This document shows positions 25,258 to 34,054 of a DNA stretch of 37,744 nucleotides, piece by piece. The DNA comes from Proteiniphilum sp. UBA5283 (lineage in GTDB: Bacteria > Bacteroidota > Bacteroidia > Bacteroidales > Dysgonomonadaceae), in assembly GCA_002408485.1 (NCBI GenBank), contig DHSP01000070.1:1453-39196 (forward strand), given 5' to 3'. The notes beneath the pieces were generated by a model that saw only the letters and a program-made list of their open reading frames with translations, was not told the DNA's origin and did not search any database. Position numbers and translations under genes: made by a program. The first letter of the stretch is position 1; each line of letters opens with the position of its first letter.

Positions 25258-25896
25258 ATGAAAGTATTGAAAATTGTAGGCTTATTGGCTTTGGGGATAA
25301 TGAACTTTTCTTCCTGCGATCTTTTTTTGGGGCATGATGAGCCAGAATTTGTTATCTATAATTTAGGCTTGAGTTTTCAGGATGCTTCCGGGAATGATTT
25401 GGTAAAAGGGATTGGATTGGAGGAGTGGTCTTTTGGTATGTCAATGGAGGATGCGCTGTGGGGGGCTGTAAAACCCGATTTATATCTATTGGATGTTATT
25501 CTTTCGGAACCTTGTAAGAATTGGGATAACGATATTTACAATGCTCCGGCTCGCCCCGGCTTTATACCCGATGTGAACCGTCCCAAATTAGGAATGGAGA
25601 GATCCGATCGAGGAGATTGTTATTTGACGAATAGTTTTAGGCTACCTTTAAGCGATTGTCCGGAAGAGAAAGTACTCACGTATAAGTTGAAATGTCTTTA
25701 TCTGTTTGGTGATGAGGAGGTGCATGAATTTGTCACCTACTGGAATATTCCAAAGAGTAATCGTGAACGTTCTTTTGAACGTTATGCTAAATGTTATCGG
25801 ATAGAGTTTGAAGGCAATAAAATAACCCCCCGGTCTCCCACGGATGAACATAGAAATTATGAGGCTGTTATAATGCTAACATCCGTACAAGAGTAA
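25258..25896 (+). CDS. Orphan lipoprotein of unknown function
   Basis: 212 aa. The signal sequence ends in NFSSC (Cys20), a plausible lipobox. The mature part has no domain I recognise; it contains several aromatic and acidic stretches (EEWSFGMSMEDALWGAVKPD) and a C-terminal HEFVTYWNIPKSNRERSFERY block. The gene and its 200-base upstream region look more AT-rich than the neighbours, and it stands alone just downstream of tRNA-Ser, which is compatible with late acquisition. A convergent exporter operon ends 41 bases beyond. Confidence 0.7.
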   Translation: MKVLKIVGLLALGIMNFSSCDLFLGHDEPEFVIYNLGLSFQDASGNDLVKGIGLEEWSFGMSMEDALWGAVKPDLYLLDVILSEPCKNWDNDIYNAPARPGFIPDVNRPKLGMERSDRGDCYLTNSFRLPLSDCPEEKVLTYKLKCLYLFGDEEVHEFVTYWNIPKSNRERSFERYAKCYRIEFEGNKITPRSPTDEHRNYEAVIMLTSVQE

Positions 25897-25936
25897 CAAT
25901 TAACATGAGGCTGCCCGGTCCTTGAAACTTTTGGTG

Positions 25937-27274
25937 TTACTGTTTCTTCTCTACAGACACCAGACTGGTAAAGAGATCGTAGGCGGCCTGGAGGTAGTTT
26001 TGTCGCGCCTGTTGTGCTTTCAGCTGCTCGCTGAGTAGTTCCTGTTGTAGAATATACCCCTTTTCGTATTGCATCTGTGCTGCCTGCAGGTTCTGCTCGC
26101 TCATTGCCATATTTTCCCTGCTGAGGCGGTAGCTCTCTCTCTGCACTGCCAGTTGTGATGCCTCCTGCAACCGTTCTTTCTCCTGCCGGTTGCGTATCTC
26201 CAGTAGGGTTGCCTCTTCCAGCCGTTGCTGCAGCCGGAGGCGCGAAACTTCTTTGGCTGTGCTGAGGGTCTGGCTGATGGGCATCTTCAGGGAGAGGCCT
26301 ACGTAGCTGTTTCCCCGCCAGTATCGGTCGTTGAAGAGTTGCAACTCGTTGTTGTAGTAGTTGGTGCCCAGGTAGCCGTTGAGGGTGAGCGTGGGGGCGT
26401 ACTTCCATTCTGCGGAACGGGTACGGAGGGCTGCCATCGACACCATTCCGTGCTGCTTCATCACTTCGAGTTCTTTCGTGGAAGTTGTGGGTGATGCGCT
26501 TTGCTCCATCTTGCCGAGCAGGGTGGGGATGTCTTCCTCGAGCTGCAGCGCCCCTACTGTTTCCGGGGTGACCTTTGCACCTGCCAGAAACAGCAGGTTC
26601 GCTCCGACATCGGCTGCAATCTTTTTCGCCCGAAGGCAGTTTGCTGTCGATTCGTTGTAGGCCTTTTGTATTTCGTTCTTCTTCACAAGGGAGAGCTGCT
26701 CCTTTGTGGAGAGGTCGCCTGCGTTCCGCAATAGCAGGGCATAATAGGCCGTATCCTGCATGCAGGTGCGGTGCTGTTCCCCGGCGATCACACACTCGGC
26801 ATAAGCGAGGGCGATCTGTTCCCGCAGCTTCTTTTCGGAGAGCATCTCTTCATACTGCTGTATTTTCAGTTGCTGTTTCTGTTCACCCACGCGGTTCACC
26901 TTCTCCGGACTGAAGAGATCGTAGCTGAGGTTGATGCCTGCCGAGGCATTCCACGTGGTATTAAACCGCAGGTACATCAGCTCACCTTCCGATGCGTTGG
27001 GGTCGAAGAGGTGGGCCGGCACTGGGGTGGAGGGGATGATCAGGTTGCGCCGCAGATCGCCCGAGGCGTAGATGTCGGGCAGGTGCTGCAGGCGGGCTTC
27101 ATCCAGCCGTATCTTCGCTTCGTCCACCTTCATCTTTTGGCTGATTTTTTCCGGCGCATGTTCCAGTGCATAGGCGATAATCTCTTCCAGCGTCAGCCGC
27201 TTTGGGTGGAGTTCCTGTGCCGGCAGAAGCAACGTGAATGAGAGTAGCAGTAACAGGGTTATCGATTTCTTCAT
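25937..27274 (-). CDS. TolC-family outer-membrane efflux protein
   Basis: 445 aa with a signal peptide (MKKSITLLLLLSFTLLLPAQ) and the TolC pattern: an early LTLEEIIAYALEHAPE helix, a long alpha-helical barrel with two repeats rich in Gln, Glu, Leu and Ala, and beta-strand segments such as SYDLFSPE. It would give the outer-membrane channel for the three genes upstream on the same strand, 11 bases away from the permease stop. Last gene of the four-gene exporter operon. Confidence 0.9.
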   Translation of the reverse strand: MKKSITLLLLLSFTLLLPAQELHPKRLTLEEIIAYALEHAPEKISQKMKVDEAKIRLDEARLQHLPDIYASGDLRRNLIIPSTPVPAHLFDPNASEGELMYLRFNTTWNASAGINLSYDLFSPEKVNRVGEQKQQLKIQQYEEMLSEKKLREQIALAYAECVIAGEQHRTCMQDTAYYALLLRNAGDLSTKEQLSLVKKNEIQKAYNESTANCLRAKKIAADVGANLLFLAGAKVTPETVGALQLEEDIPTLLGKMEQSASPTTSTKELEVMKQHGMVSMAALRTRSAEWKYAPTLTLNGYLGTNYYNNELQLFNDRYWRGNSYVGLSLKMPISQTLSTAKEVSRLRLQQRLEEATLLEIRNRQEKERLQEASQLAVQRESYRLSRENMAMSEQNLQAAQMQYEKGYILQQELLSEQLKAQQARQNYLQAAYDLFTSLVSVEKKQ

Positions 27275-27285
27275 AAGCTTTTTTT

Positions 27286-28422
27286 TTATCGGAATACGGA
27301 TGATGGTTCCACCTTCCTCAGTTTGTTGATGGAGAAGTAGGAACTGCCCACCGAGATGAGCAACGTCATCAGGAAGAGGAAGGTGAGTAGGGGCGGCGTA
27401 AGGCTGATGATTAGTCCTGCCCTGGCCATCCCGATTTTGGAGGTGACAAGCAACAGGAGCGATACCAGGAAGCCGGTTATCGCGTAAATAAGCGACTGGG
27501 CGATCACCAGGCGGGTGATGTAGTGTCCCGATGCGCCGATTGCCTTGAGTGTGCCGTAATCCTTAATCCGGTCGTAGGTGGCGGAGTACATGGTGAGGCC
27601 GATGATGAAGAAGCCGCTGATGATGCCGAAGATGACCAGCGTGGCGAAGCTCATTCCCATGTTGTTGGCGGTCATCACGTTGACGATGGTGCCAATGCGC
27701 AGCTTCTCTGCCGGCCATGCCTTCAGGTCGGGCGCTGCCCGATTGATGCGTTCGACCACCGGCCCGATCATTTCCGGATCGCGCACGGTGACGATGATCC
27801 CGCTCACCATCGTCTCCGACATTCCCGAGAAGTACCGGGCCTTGTCGAGGGTGGTGTAGAGCAGCGGAACGTTGAAACCTTTGGCATGGCGGGTGGTGAG
27901 CCCCACCGTGGCTGCCTTGCCGTTGATCTCGAAGCGGGTACCCCGTTGTACATCATAACGCAGCGCCTTGTTGTCGTAAAAGTCGGTCGACACGATCTCC
28001 GGCGCTGCCAGGTCGTTCAAAGAGCCTGCCTTCACCAGTCCGGCATAAGGACCTGCCGCCAGGGTGGGGAAGGCAGAGCCGACGATCATGGCGGGGGCAT
28101 CCTTGCCGTTGGAGAACTTAACCGTGACGGGAGTAATCACGAAGCCATGGGTGTCGTCTACCCCTTCAATGCTGCGCAGCTGGTTGATCCACCGCACATC
28201 GAAGGGAGAGAGCTGATTGACATTCTCGGTCTGTCGGTTCACCACAAACACCTGTGCATACTCCGGATTGGCATTGCCCACCAGTCCCCCGATCAGGTTG
28301 GCCAGGTAGAAGAACATGCCCAGTTCGATGCCGATCAGGTAGATGCTGATGATGATGGCCGTGAGGATACCCATGCTCTTGGATTTCTCGAAACGGACAA
28401 ATTTATAGGCGGTAGGAAACAT
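27286..28422 (-). CDS. ABC exporter permease (DevC/MacB-type)
   Basis: 378 aa with one N-terminal TM helix (about residues 18-45), a periplasmic domain of about 210 residues, and three C-terminal helices in the FtsX-like region (IFGIISGFFIIGLTMYSATY, DRIKDYGTLKAIGASGHYI, then the last two helices). This is the topology of MacB- and DevC-type permeases, which work mechanically with a membrane fusion protein and TolC. It follows the fusion protein gene after six bases. Confidence 0.88.
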   Translation of the reverse strand: MFPTAYKFVRFEKSKSMGILTAIIISIYLIGIELGMFFYLANLIGGLVGNANPEYAQVFVVNRQTENVNQLSPFDVRWINQLRSIEGVDDTHGFVITPVTVKFSNGKDAPAMIVGSAFPTLAAGPYAGLVKAGSLNDLAAPEIVSTDFYDNKALRYDVQRGTRFEINGKAATVGLTTRHAKGFNVPLLYTTLDKARYFSGMSETMVSGIIVTVRDPEMIGPVVERINRAAPDLKAWPAEKLRIGTIVNVMTANNMGMSFATLVIFGIISGFFIIGLTMYSATYDRIKDYGTLKAIGASGHYITRLVIAQSLIYAITGFLVSLLLLVTSKIGMARAGLIISLTPPLLTFLFLMTLLISVGSSYFSINKLRKVEPSSVFR

Positions 28423-28428
28423 GGATGA

Positions 28429-29373
28429 TCAATTTAAGTCTACCCTACACTCCACTTTCGACTCAATGAAGAGCGTGCCCGGCACCTCGTCGAGCGATAC
28501 CTCTATCTCTCGTATGCGGCGGTCCTCCAAATCGCTGCCGCTGTCGGAGAAGAGCGACTTTCGCTTCAGGTCGGGCGACAGGCGTACAATATGGCCGGTG
28601 GCAGCCATCAAACTGTCTCCCGGGAGGTGGATGGTGCAGCGCTGGCCCACCGCAAGCCTGTCGGCAAACAGTTCGTCAATCTCCACCATCACCTCCAGCG
28701 GCCGGTCAGGTGCAATGCGGCCGTAGGGTTGGTACATTGTCACCGCCTCTCCGGCATGAGGAGTGAGGGTCAGCAGCGTACCCCCGACCGGGGCGCGGAA
28801 CGATCGCAGCGACAGGTCGTTCTCCCGGGCAGCGCGTGCCGTCTGCATCTCCCGGAGGCGGGACTGCTGCAGGCGATAGTCGTTCTCCGTCTTTTTCAGT
28901 CGCTCCGTACCCTGGTCAGCATCGTTCTGCAGGCGGCGCACCTCCTCACCGGTGACGGCACCCGCCTTCAGCAACTCCCGGGCGTCGTTCAGGCGCCGCT
29001 GCTGATCTTCCAGAGCGATACGCTCCTGCTCCAGTGCCAGTCGTGCCGATTCCACCTGCAGCTGTTGCGTGGCAATGCCGGCATCGCTCTCCTGCACTGA
29101 AAGGATCTCGTTGCGCTTCTCCAGCACCAGGATCACGTCGCCTGCCTCCACCTTGTCGCCCGTGTTAAAGTAGCGCTCCTCCACAATGCCGGAGGCAGGA
29201 GCGGCCAGCTCCACCACGCCTCCCTGGGGGATTATCTTGCCGATTCCCACAACGTGGGCGATACTGAGGGGCTCTGTGACAGGAGCTGTATTCTCTTTCC
29301 CGTTGCCACAAGCCGCCAGAAGCAGGATGGCCGATAGCCAGCCTATTTGTTGTTTCGTCTGTTTGAGTTTCAT
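28429..29373 (-). CDS. Periplasmic adaptor lipoprotein (HlyD/DevB family)
   Basis: About 314 aa from the ATG at 29373, which leads to a lipobox (LLLAAC, Cys22). A lipoyl-like half (GIVEERYFNTGDKVEAGDVIL) precedes a long coiled-coil hairpin (residues about 85-185), the second lipoyl half (SFRAPVGGTLLTLTPHAGEAV) and a beta-barrel domain. The C-terminal DLEDRRIREIEVSLDE block is like that of DevB proteins. It joins the permease to TolC across the periplasm. Second gene of the operon. Confidence 0.88.
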   Translation of the reverse strand: MKLKQTKQQIGWLSAILLLAACGNGKENTAPVTEPLSIAHVVGIGKIIPQGGVVELAAPASGIVEERYFNTGDKVEAGDVILVLEKRNEILSVQESDAGIATQQLQVESARLALEQERIALEDQQRRLNDARELLKAGAVTGEEVRRLQNDADQGTERLKKTENDYRLQQSRLREMQTARAARENDLSLRSFRAPVGGTLLTLTPHAGEAVTMYQPYGRIAPDRPLEVMVEIDELFADRLAVGQRCTIHLPGDSLMAATGHIVRLSPDLKRKSLFSDSGSDLEDRRIREIEVSLDEVPGTLFIESKVECRVDLN

Positions 29374-29423
29374 TGTATAATATCTGGTTTCCATTTTAAT
29401 GGCTCAATGTCGGTGTCTGCAAG

Positions 29424-30119
29424 CTAAAACCCCTCTTCGATGGCACTGTCGCTGATCATCCCCTCCGAGACATAGATGGTGCGGTCGGCATATTTTCTCA
29501 GCCGCACATCGTGGGTCACCACAATCACCGCCCTACTTTCGCGGGAGAGCTGACTCAGCATATCCATCACCATTCTGGCGCTATTGTGGTCGAGCGAGGC
29601 GGTGGGTTCATCACAGAGGATCAGCTGCGGGTTGGTGATTAGCGAGCGCGCTATGGCAATGCGCTGCTGTTGGCCGCCGCTCAGGTTGCGTGGCAGGTTG
29701 TGGATCCTCTCCTCCATGCCGAAGGTGCTGATCAGCTCTATCGCTTGTCTGCGGGCCTCGCGGCGGTTCACCCCCTGCAGCAGTAGCGGGTGCATCACGT
29801 TCTCCAGCGCGTTGAGAGGTGCCAACAGGTTGAATCCCTGGAAAACAAAGCCGATCTGCCGCAGGCGCAGTTGCGCCAACTCCCGTTCCGGGAGGTTGTT
29901 CACGCACGTATCACCCACCCACACCTTCCCCATGGTGGGATAGATTACGCACCCCAGCAGTGAGAGTAGGGTGGTCTTGCCCGAGCCGGAGGGTCCGACA
30001 ATCAGGGTGATCTCACCTTTTCTGAATGCGGTGGTGGTGGGTTGCAGTGCGACGATAGTCGATTCGCCCGTCTTGTATTCCTTGCCGGCTGCCTCGAGCC
30101 GTGCTGCAATTTCCTTCAT
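29424..30119 (-). CDS. ABC exporter ATP-binding protein (DevA/LolD-type)
   Basis: 231 aa. Walker A GPSGSGKTT, Q-loop VFQGFNLL, signature LSGGQQQR, Walker B LILCDEPTAS and the H-loop VTHD are all intact. This MacB/LolD/DevA branch energises FtsX-like permeases. It is the first gene of the exporter operon on the minus strand, 50 bases upstream of the adaptor. Substrate unknown: DevBCA exports glycolipids in cyanobacteria, MacB moves peptides or drugs, and neither can be read from the sequence. Confidence 0.93.
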   Translation of the reverse strand: MKEIAARLEAAGKEYKTGESTIVALQPTTTAFRKGEITLIVGPSGSGKTTLLSLLGCVIYPTMGKVWVGDTCVNNLPERELAQLRLRQIGFVFQGFNLLAPLNALENVMHPLLLQGVNRREARRQAIELISTFGMEERIHNLPRNLSGGQQQRIAIARSLITNPQLILCDEPTASLDHNSARMVMDMLSQLSRESRAVIVVTHDVRLRKYADRTIYVSEGMISDSAIEEGF

Positions 30120-30173
30120 ATCCTTGGTATTATTGCAAAATAACGGCTTTTTATGCTCATTTGCAAATAATAA

Positions 30174-30899
30174 CTATTCCATTTTCCGGATCCGGACATC
30201 GATGCCGCTCTCTTTAAGCTGCTCCACGACCGGTTTCACGTCGGTGTCGCCGTAATGGTAGGGATAGAGTACACCGGGGGTGAACATCTTCGCGGCATGC
30301 ACCGCCTGCTCCACGGTCATGGTGTAGGGTTGGTTCACGGGGAGGAAGGCGACGTCGATTTCCTTCAGCTCACCCATTTCAGGAATATCCTCAGTATCGC
30401 CGGCAATGTAAATGCGCAGCCCATCGAGAGAGAGGATGTAACCGTTGTCGCGGTGACGGGGGTGAAACTGCTCCCGTCCCGGGGTAGTGTTGTAAGCAGG
30501 GACGGCATCGAGGCTGATAGCATCGGAGAGCCGCAGCCGCTCCCCGTTGCGGATCCCTTCGCCTTTGCCCAGGATCTTACGGGAGGAGGGGTTGAGGACC
30601 AACCGCGTATTTTCCTTGGCCAACACCTCAATCGCTTTGGCGTCGAGGTGGTCACCATGTTCGTGGGTCACCAGGATGAAATCGGCTTTCGGCAAGGTGC
30701 TGTAGTCGGCAAACAGGGTCACCGGATCCACATGGATATGTTGTTTCTCGTAGGTGATCATCAGCGATCCATGCTTGATAAAAGTGATCGTCACCTCCTT
30801 GCCACTGTCGGTGAGAAAGATGTCTTTCTCAAAGTCACCTGCTGACAGCAGATGGGTGAAAAGTAACGTCATTGTTAGAATGAGAAATTTAGGCTTCAT
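30174..30899 (-). CDS. Exported metallo-beta-lactamase-fold hydrolase
   Basis: 241 aa with a signal peptide (MKPKFLILTMTLLFTHLLSAG). The metal motif VTHEHGDHLD (HxHxDH) lies near residue 78; further ligands appear in YIAGDTEDIPEMG and in PYHYGDTD at the C-terminus. It resembles UPF0173-type MBL-fold proteins, but these are usually cytosolic, and this one has an export signal. Substrate unknown. It stands upstream of the exporter operon with 54 bases between, so it may be co-transcribed. Confidence 0.87.
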   Translation of the reverse strand: MKPKFLILTMTLLFTHLLSAGDFEKDIFLTDSGKEVTITFIKHGSLMITYEKQHIHVDPVTLFADYSTLPKADFILVTHEHGDHLDAKAIEVLAKENTRLVLNPSSRKILGKGEGIRNGERLRLSDAISLDAVPAYNTTPGREQFHPRHRDNGYILSLDGLRIYIAGDTEDIPEMGELKEIDVAFLPVNQPYTMTVEQAVHAAKMFTPGVLYPYHYGDTDVKPVVEQLKESGIDVRIRKME

Positions 30900-30939
30900 T
30901 GTGTTTTATTTTTAAAGTAATGAATGGCGTTTGTAGAAG

Positions 30940-31668
30940 TTATTTCACTTTCCTGGCCCGCAACATCTCCCGTTTTCCAGGGGGGCCAGGAAGGCGTTCC
31001 ACGGTGAAACCTGCCGACTGGAGTATCCGGCGTACTGCCCCCTTGGCACAATAGGTGGTGAGAATGGCGTTGTCGCTACACAAGGTGTATAGTTTTTTGA
31101 AGATCGCCTCCTGCCACATCTCCGGCTGTTTTTCGGGTGCAAAGGCGTCAAAGTAGATCAGGTCGTACCGACATGGGGACTGAAACTGTTCCGGTTGACT
31201 GAAGTCGGCTTCTTCCTTCAACAGGGTGAAGGAGGGTGTGATCACTGCCGGTGTTTCCCAGGGCGATTGATGAAGCTGGCGGAATAGAACTGTGAGCCGT
31301 TCCTGATCCTGTTCCACCGAGCATGCAGCCCTCTTTTCAATCTGCTGTGGATAATTGAGCTGCATGGCATCAGCCATGGCAAGCGGGTAGCGTTCCAGGG
31401 AGTGGTAGAAGACTTTCTTCTGCATTTTTTCTGCTTCCCGCAGGGTTAACATGGCATTCAGTCCTGTGCCAAAGCCTACCTCCAGTATCTGGATGTACTC
31501 TCTGTGGCTGTGACGCAGTCCGGCATCGATGAAGACATGCATCGACTCCTGTATGGCGCCGTGGGTGGAGTGGTAATGTTCCTCCAGCTCCGGTACATAG
31601 AGCGTGTGTGATCCGTCTTGGGTTATCTTCATGACGGTGTGCGGGGAATGTTTGTCTGTGGGCACCAT
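30940..31668 (-). CDS. mnmD: tRNA mnm5s2U34 methyltransferase MnmD
   Basis: 242 aa, a stand-alone version of the N-terminal domain of E. coli MnmC. It begins with a substrate region (GSHTLYVPELEEHYHSTHGA), then the SAM motif ILEVGFGTGLNAML, and a catalytic block YFDAFAPEKQPEMW. It puts the last methyl group on 5-aminomethyl-2-thiouridine at the tRNA wobble position. No FAD oxidase domain is fused. The frame begins with an ATG at 31668; a second in-frame ATG 36 bases downstream is possible. Confidence 0.92.
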   Translation of the reverse strand: MVPTDKHSPHTVMKITQDGSHTLYVPELEEHYHSTHGAIQESMHVFIDAGLRHSHREYIQILEVGFGTGLNAMLTLREAEKMQKKVFYHSLERYPLAMADAMQLNYPQQIEKRAACSVEQDQERLTVLFRQLHQSPWETPAVITPSFTLLKEEADFSQPEQFQSPCRYDLIYFDAFAPEKQPEMWQEAIFKKLYTLCSDNAILTTYCAKGAVRRILQSAGFTVERLPGPPGKREMLRARKVK

Positions 31669-31819
31669 GAGGGATAGATTGTATGAAGTTGTAAAGTATA
31701 ATGAGTAAGACTAAGTCATATAGGCACGAGGCAGATCAAAATTGATTCGCCTGAAATCCTTTTATTCGGATTCCGTGGGACTGGTCGTCAACAAAAATAG
31801 ATAAACTTTGTTTATGATT

Positions 31820-31849
31820 TTTGGCAAAGGCCGAAAATAGTTACATTTG
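31820..31849 (+). promoter_or_regulatory. Promoter of the metal-transporter genes
   Basis: TTTG (31820-31823) and TACATTTG (31842-31849), 18 bases apart. The start codon at 31867 follows 17 bases after the -7 element, so the leader would be about ten bases. Confidence 0.6.
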
Positions 31850-31866
31850 TCTGTCAAATTTATCAA

Positions 31867-32751
31867 ATGAAAAAATATCTTTTTTATATATTGTTTTTCC
31901 ACCTTCTTCTCTCCTGTCATTCCGCGACAAAGAAGGAAAGTACAAGTCGGAAAGGAATACTGACTGTCACCATTGAGCCACAACGTTTTTTTCTCGAACA
32001 GATTGTGGGGGATGCGTTTGTCATCAATACGCTTGTGCCCCCGGGAACCAGTCCCGAAACATACGAACCCGCACCGTCGGTAATGGTGGAGATGGGCAAT
32101 AGCCTGCTCTATTTTATGGTGGGCGACCTGGGATTTGAAAAGGCGTGGAGCGAGCGGTTGGCAGCCAACAATCCTGATGTGATCATCGTGGACTGCTCCG
32201 CGGGCATTGTCCGGCTGGAAAGTGATGAGCAGGAAGGGCATGGTCATGGTCATGCACATGGCGATGTAGATCCGCATGTCTGGTCTTCACCTCGGGCAAT
32301 GGAGATTTTTAGCCGCAATATGCTTGAGGCTGTGGTACAGGCAGACCCGGAAAATGAGAAGGTATATCGTTCCAATTATGAAAAGTTGAATGATATGATC
32401 ATTGCCACCGACAGTCTGATTCGGGAAAAACTAACCCGTGCATCGTCCCGCTCGTTTGTCATTTATCACCCTGCACTTGCTTATTTTGCAAACGATTATA
32501 ACCTGCATCAGCATAGTGTTGAATTTGAAGGGAAAAATCCCTCACCGGCACAGATAAAAGAATTGGTGGATCTTGCCCGTGTAGAGAACATACATACCGT
32601 ATTTATTCAAAAAGGATTCGATAAAAAAAATACGGAAGTGATTGCCCGGGAAATTGGTGCGGAAGTGTTTGAGATTGATCCGCTGAGTTACGAGTGGGAG
32701 AGGGAGTTGGTACGCATAGCCGACATATTATCGCGTGAAGCCGATGAATAA
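31867..32751 (+). CDS. Zinc/manganese-type ABC substrate-binding lipoprotein
   Basis: 294 aa, cluster A-1 metal-binding protein (ZnuA/TroA family). A signal with a lipobox (LLLSC, Cys17) anchors it. The conserved core VTIEPQRFFLEQIVGDAF and PPGTSPETYEP follow; a histidine-rich loop (EGHGHGHAHGDVDPHVW, about residues 121-137) precedes the DPHVW ligand motif, and VIYHPALAYF provides a further His. The His-rich loop is typical of zinc rather than manganese binders. It overlaps the following ATPase gene by eight bases. Confidence 0.9.
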   Translation: MKKYLFYILFFHLLLSCHSATKKESTSRKGILTVTIEPQRFFLEQIVGDAFVINTLVPPGTSPETYEPAPSVMVEMGNSLLYFMVGDLGFEKAWSERLAANNPDVIIVDCSAGIVRLESDEQEGHGHGHAHGDVDPHVWSSPRAMEIFSRNMLEAVVQADPENEKVYRSNYEKLNDMIIATDSLIREKLTRASSRSFVIYHPALAYFANDYNLHQHSVEFEGKNPSPAQIKELVDLARVENIHTVFIQKGFDKKNTEVIAREIGAEVFEIDPLSYEWERELVRIADILSREADE

Positions 32752-33535
32752 GCTGATTGAAATTAACGACCTGACAGTCGGTTATGATCATAAACCGAAC
32801 GTGTTGAAGAATGTTTCACTCAATATTTATGAGGATGATTTTTTGGGTATCATCGGTCCCAATGGAGGTGGAAAAACTACACTCCTGAAATCAATCCTTG
32901 GCCTGATCAAGCCACAATCGGGATCCATTACTTTCTTTAATAACGGGCAGAAAGCATCTTCACTCAATATCGGCTATCTCCCGCAGATTAACCAGATCGA
33001 TAAGAAATTTCCGATCGCCGTATCGGAAGTAATCTTGTCGGGTTTGACAATGCGTAAACATCTCTTCAGGAGGTATTTGGCAGAGGATAGGCATAAGGTG
33101 AGAAGGGTGGCCCAGCGACTGGGGATTGAGCCCCTGCTGTCGCGCTCCATCGGTGAACTTTCCGGCGGCCAGCTGCAGCGGGTATTGCTGGGGAGGGCCA
33201 TCATTGACAATCCGAAGCTGATCATTTTGGATGAGCCGAGCACCTATGTGGACAAGCTTTTCGAGACCAATTTTTACAAATTGCTGGGTGATGTCAATAA
33301 AGAAATTGCCATCATGCTGGTATCGCACGATGTGGGAACCATTATCTCCATGGTGAAAAATATTGCCTGTGTAAACCAGGGCCTTCACTATCATTCGGGG
33401 ACCAACATATCGCAGGAATGGCTGGTCAGTGCATACGATTCATGTCCCATCGAAATACTGGGCCACGGAACACTGCCTCACCGGGTGCTGTTGAAGCACG
33501 ATCATCAGGAGGAAAAGGTGCAATCCAATGATTAA
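32744..33535 (+). CDS. Metal ABC transporter ATP-binding protein (ZnuC-like)
   Basis: 263 aa from the ATG at 32744 (a GTG at 32735 would add three codons). Walker A GPNGGGKTT, Q-loop YLPQINQ, signature LSGGQLQR, Walker B LIILDEPSTY and H-loop VSHD are intact, and the spacing is that of zinc/manganese ATPases. It overlaps the binding-protein gene, so both should be one transcript. The matching permease is not next to it; the next gene is convergent. Confidence 0.9.
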   Translation: MNKLIEINDLTVGYDHKPNVLKNVSLNIYEDDFLGIIGPNGGGKTTLLKSILGLIKPQSGSITFFNNGQKASSLNIGYLPQINQIDKKFPIAVSEVILSGLTMRKHLFRRYLAEDRHKVRRVAQRLGIEPLLSRSIGELSGGQLQRVLLGRAIIDNPKLIILDEPSTYVDKLFETNFYKLLGDVNKEIAIMLVSHDVGTIISMVKNIACVNQGLHYHSGTNISQEWLVSAYDSCPIEILGHGTLPHRVLLKHDHQEEKVQSND

Positions 33536-33588
33536 TAAGATACGTGGAGATGGGGGGCGATTCTGTCAGACAAATTCTTCTTATGTTG

Positions 33589-33978
33589 TTATAGAAATCT
33601 GTCTTCCTCACCAGGTTTAGGAATACGGCACACTTCCTTCTTCCCGAACCACCTGTAACGATTTTTGGCGATCAAAGCGTATGCTGTGTGTGTGACTCTG
33701 TGAGGAAGAAATCTCAATAAATAAATTAAGCGGAAACATCCTTTCAGGTATTTTGAAATGGCCATGACGGCATCCATGCCTTCCATCAATTTGTCTTCTT
33801 CGATGAAAATGAGGGCATTTAAATTCGTATCTAGCCTGCCTTGTTGCCTCAGTATTTCCCTTCCCTTCTCGCTCTGCAGAGGCGAAAAGCGAAAGACATG
33901 TTCTCTGTCGTGTTTCAGCATGAAATTTACAGTGGTGTTGCAGAAATTGCAAACGCCATCGAACAAAATGATTTTCAT
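33589..33978 (-). CDS. DCC family thiol-disulfide oxidoreductase (DUF393)
   Basis: 129 aa, named for the N-terminal DxxCxxC motif, seen here as FDGVCNFCN at residues 6-14. The rest (FRFSPLQSEKGREIL, VMAISKYLKGCFRLIYLLRFLPH) matches the family. Predicted to act on thiols; true substrates are not established. Convergent with the ZnuC-like gene and preceded by a hairpin terminator. Confidence 0.9.
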   Translation of the reverse strand: MKIILFDGVCNFCNTTVNFMLKHDREHVFRFSPLQSEKGREILRQQGRLDTNLNALIFIEEDKLMEGMDAVMAISKYLKGCFRLIYLLRFLPHRVTHTAYALIAKNRYRWFGKKEVCRIPKPGEEDRFL

Positions 33979-34054
33979 CGTTTTGTTTCTTTAGGAGCTA
34001 TCCCGGAATAAAATCAGGAGCTACATGAATAATCCAGACAACAGGAGTCGGAAT

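Noticed and set aside
25857..26795. 312-codon minus-strand frame within the TolC gene
   Set aside because: Overlaps the TolC-family gene in another frame and has biased, low-complexity composition.
27523..28428. 301-codon plus-strand frame opposite the exporter permease
   Set aside because: Asp/His/Gly-rich antisense of a clear FtsX-like permease; no recognisable domain.
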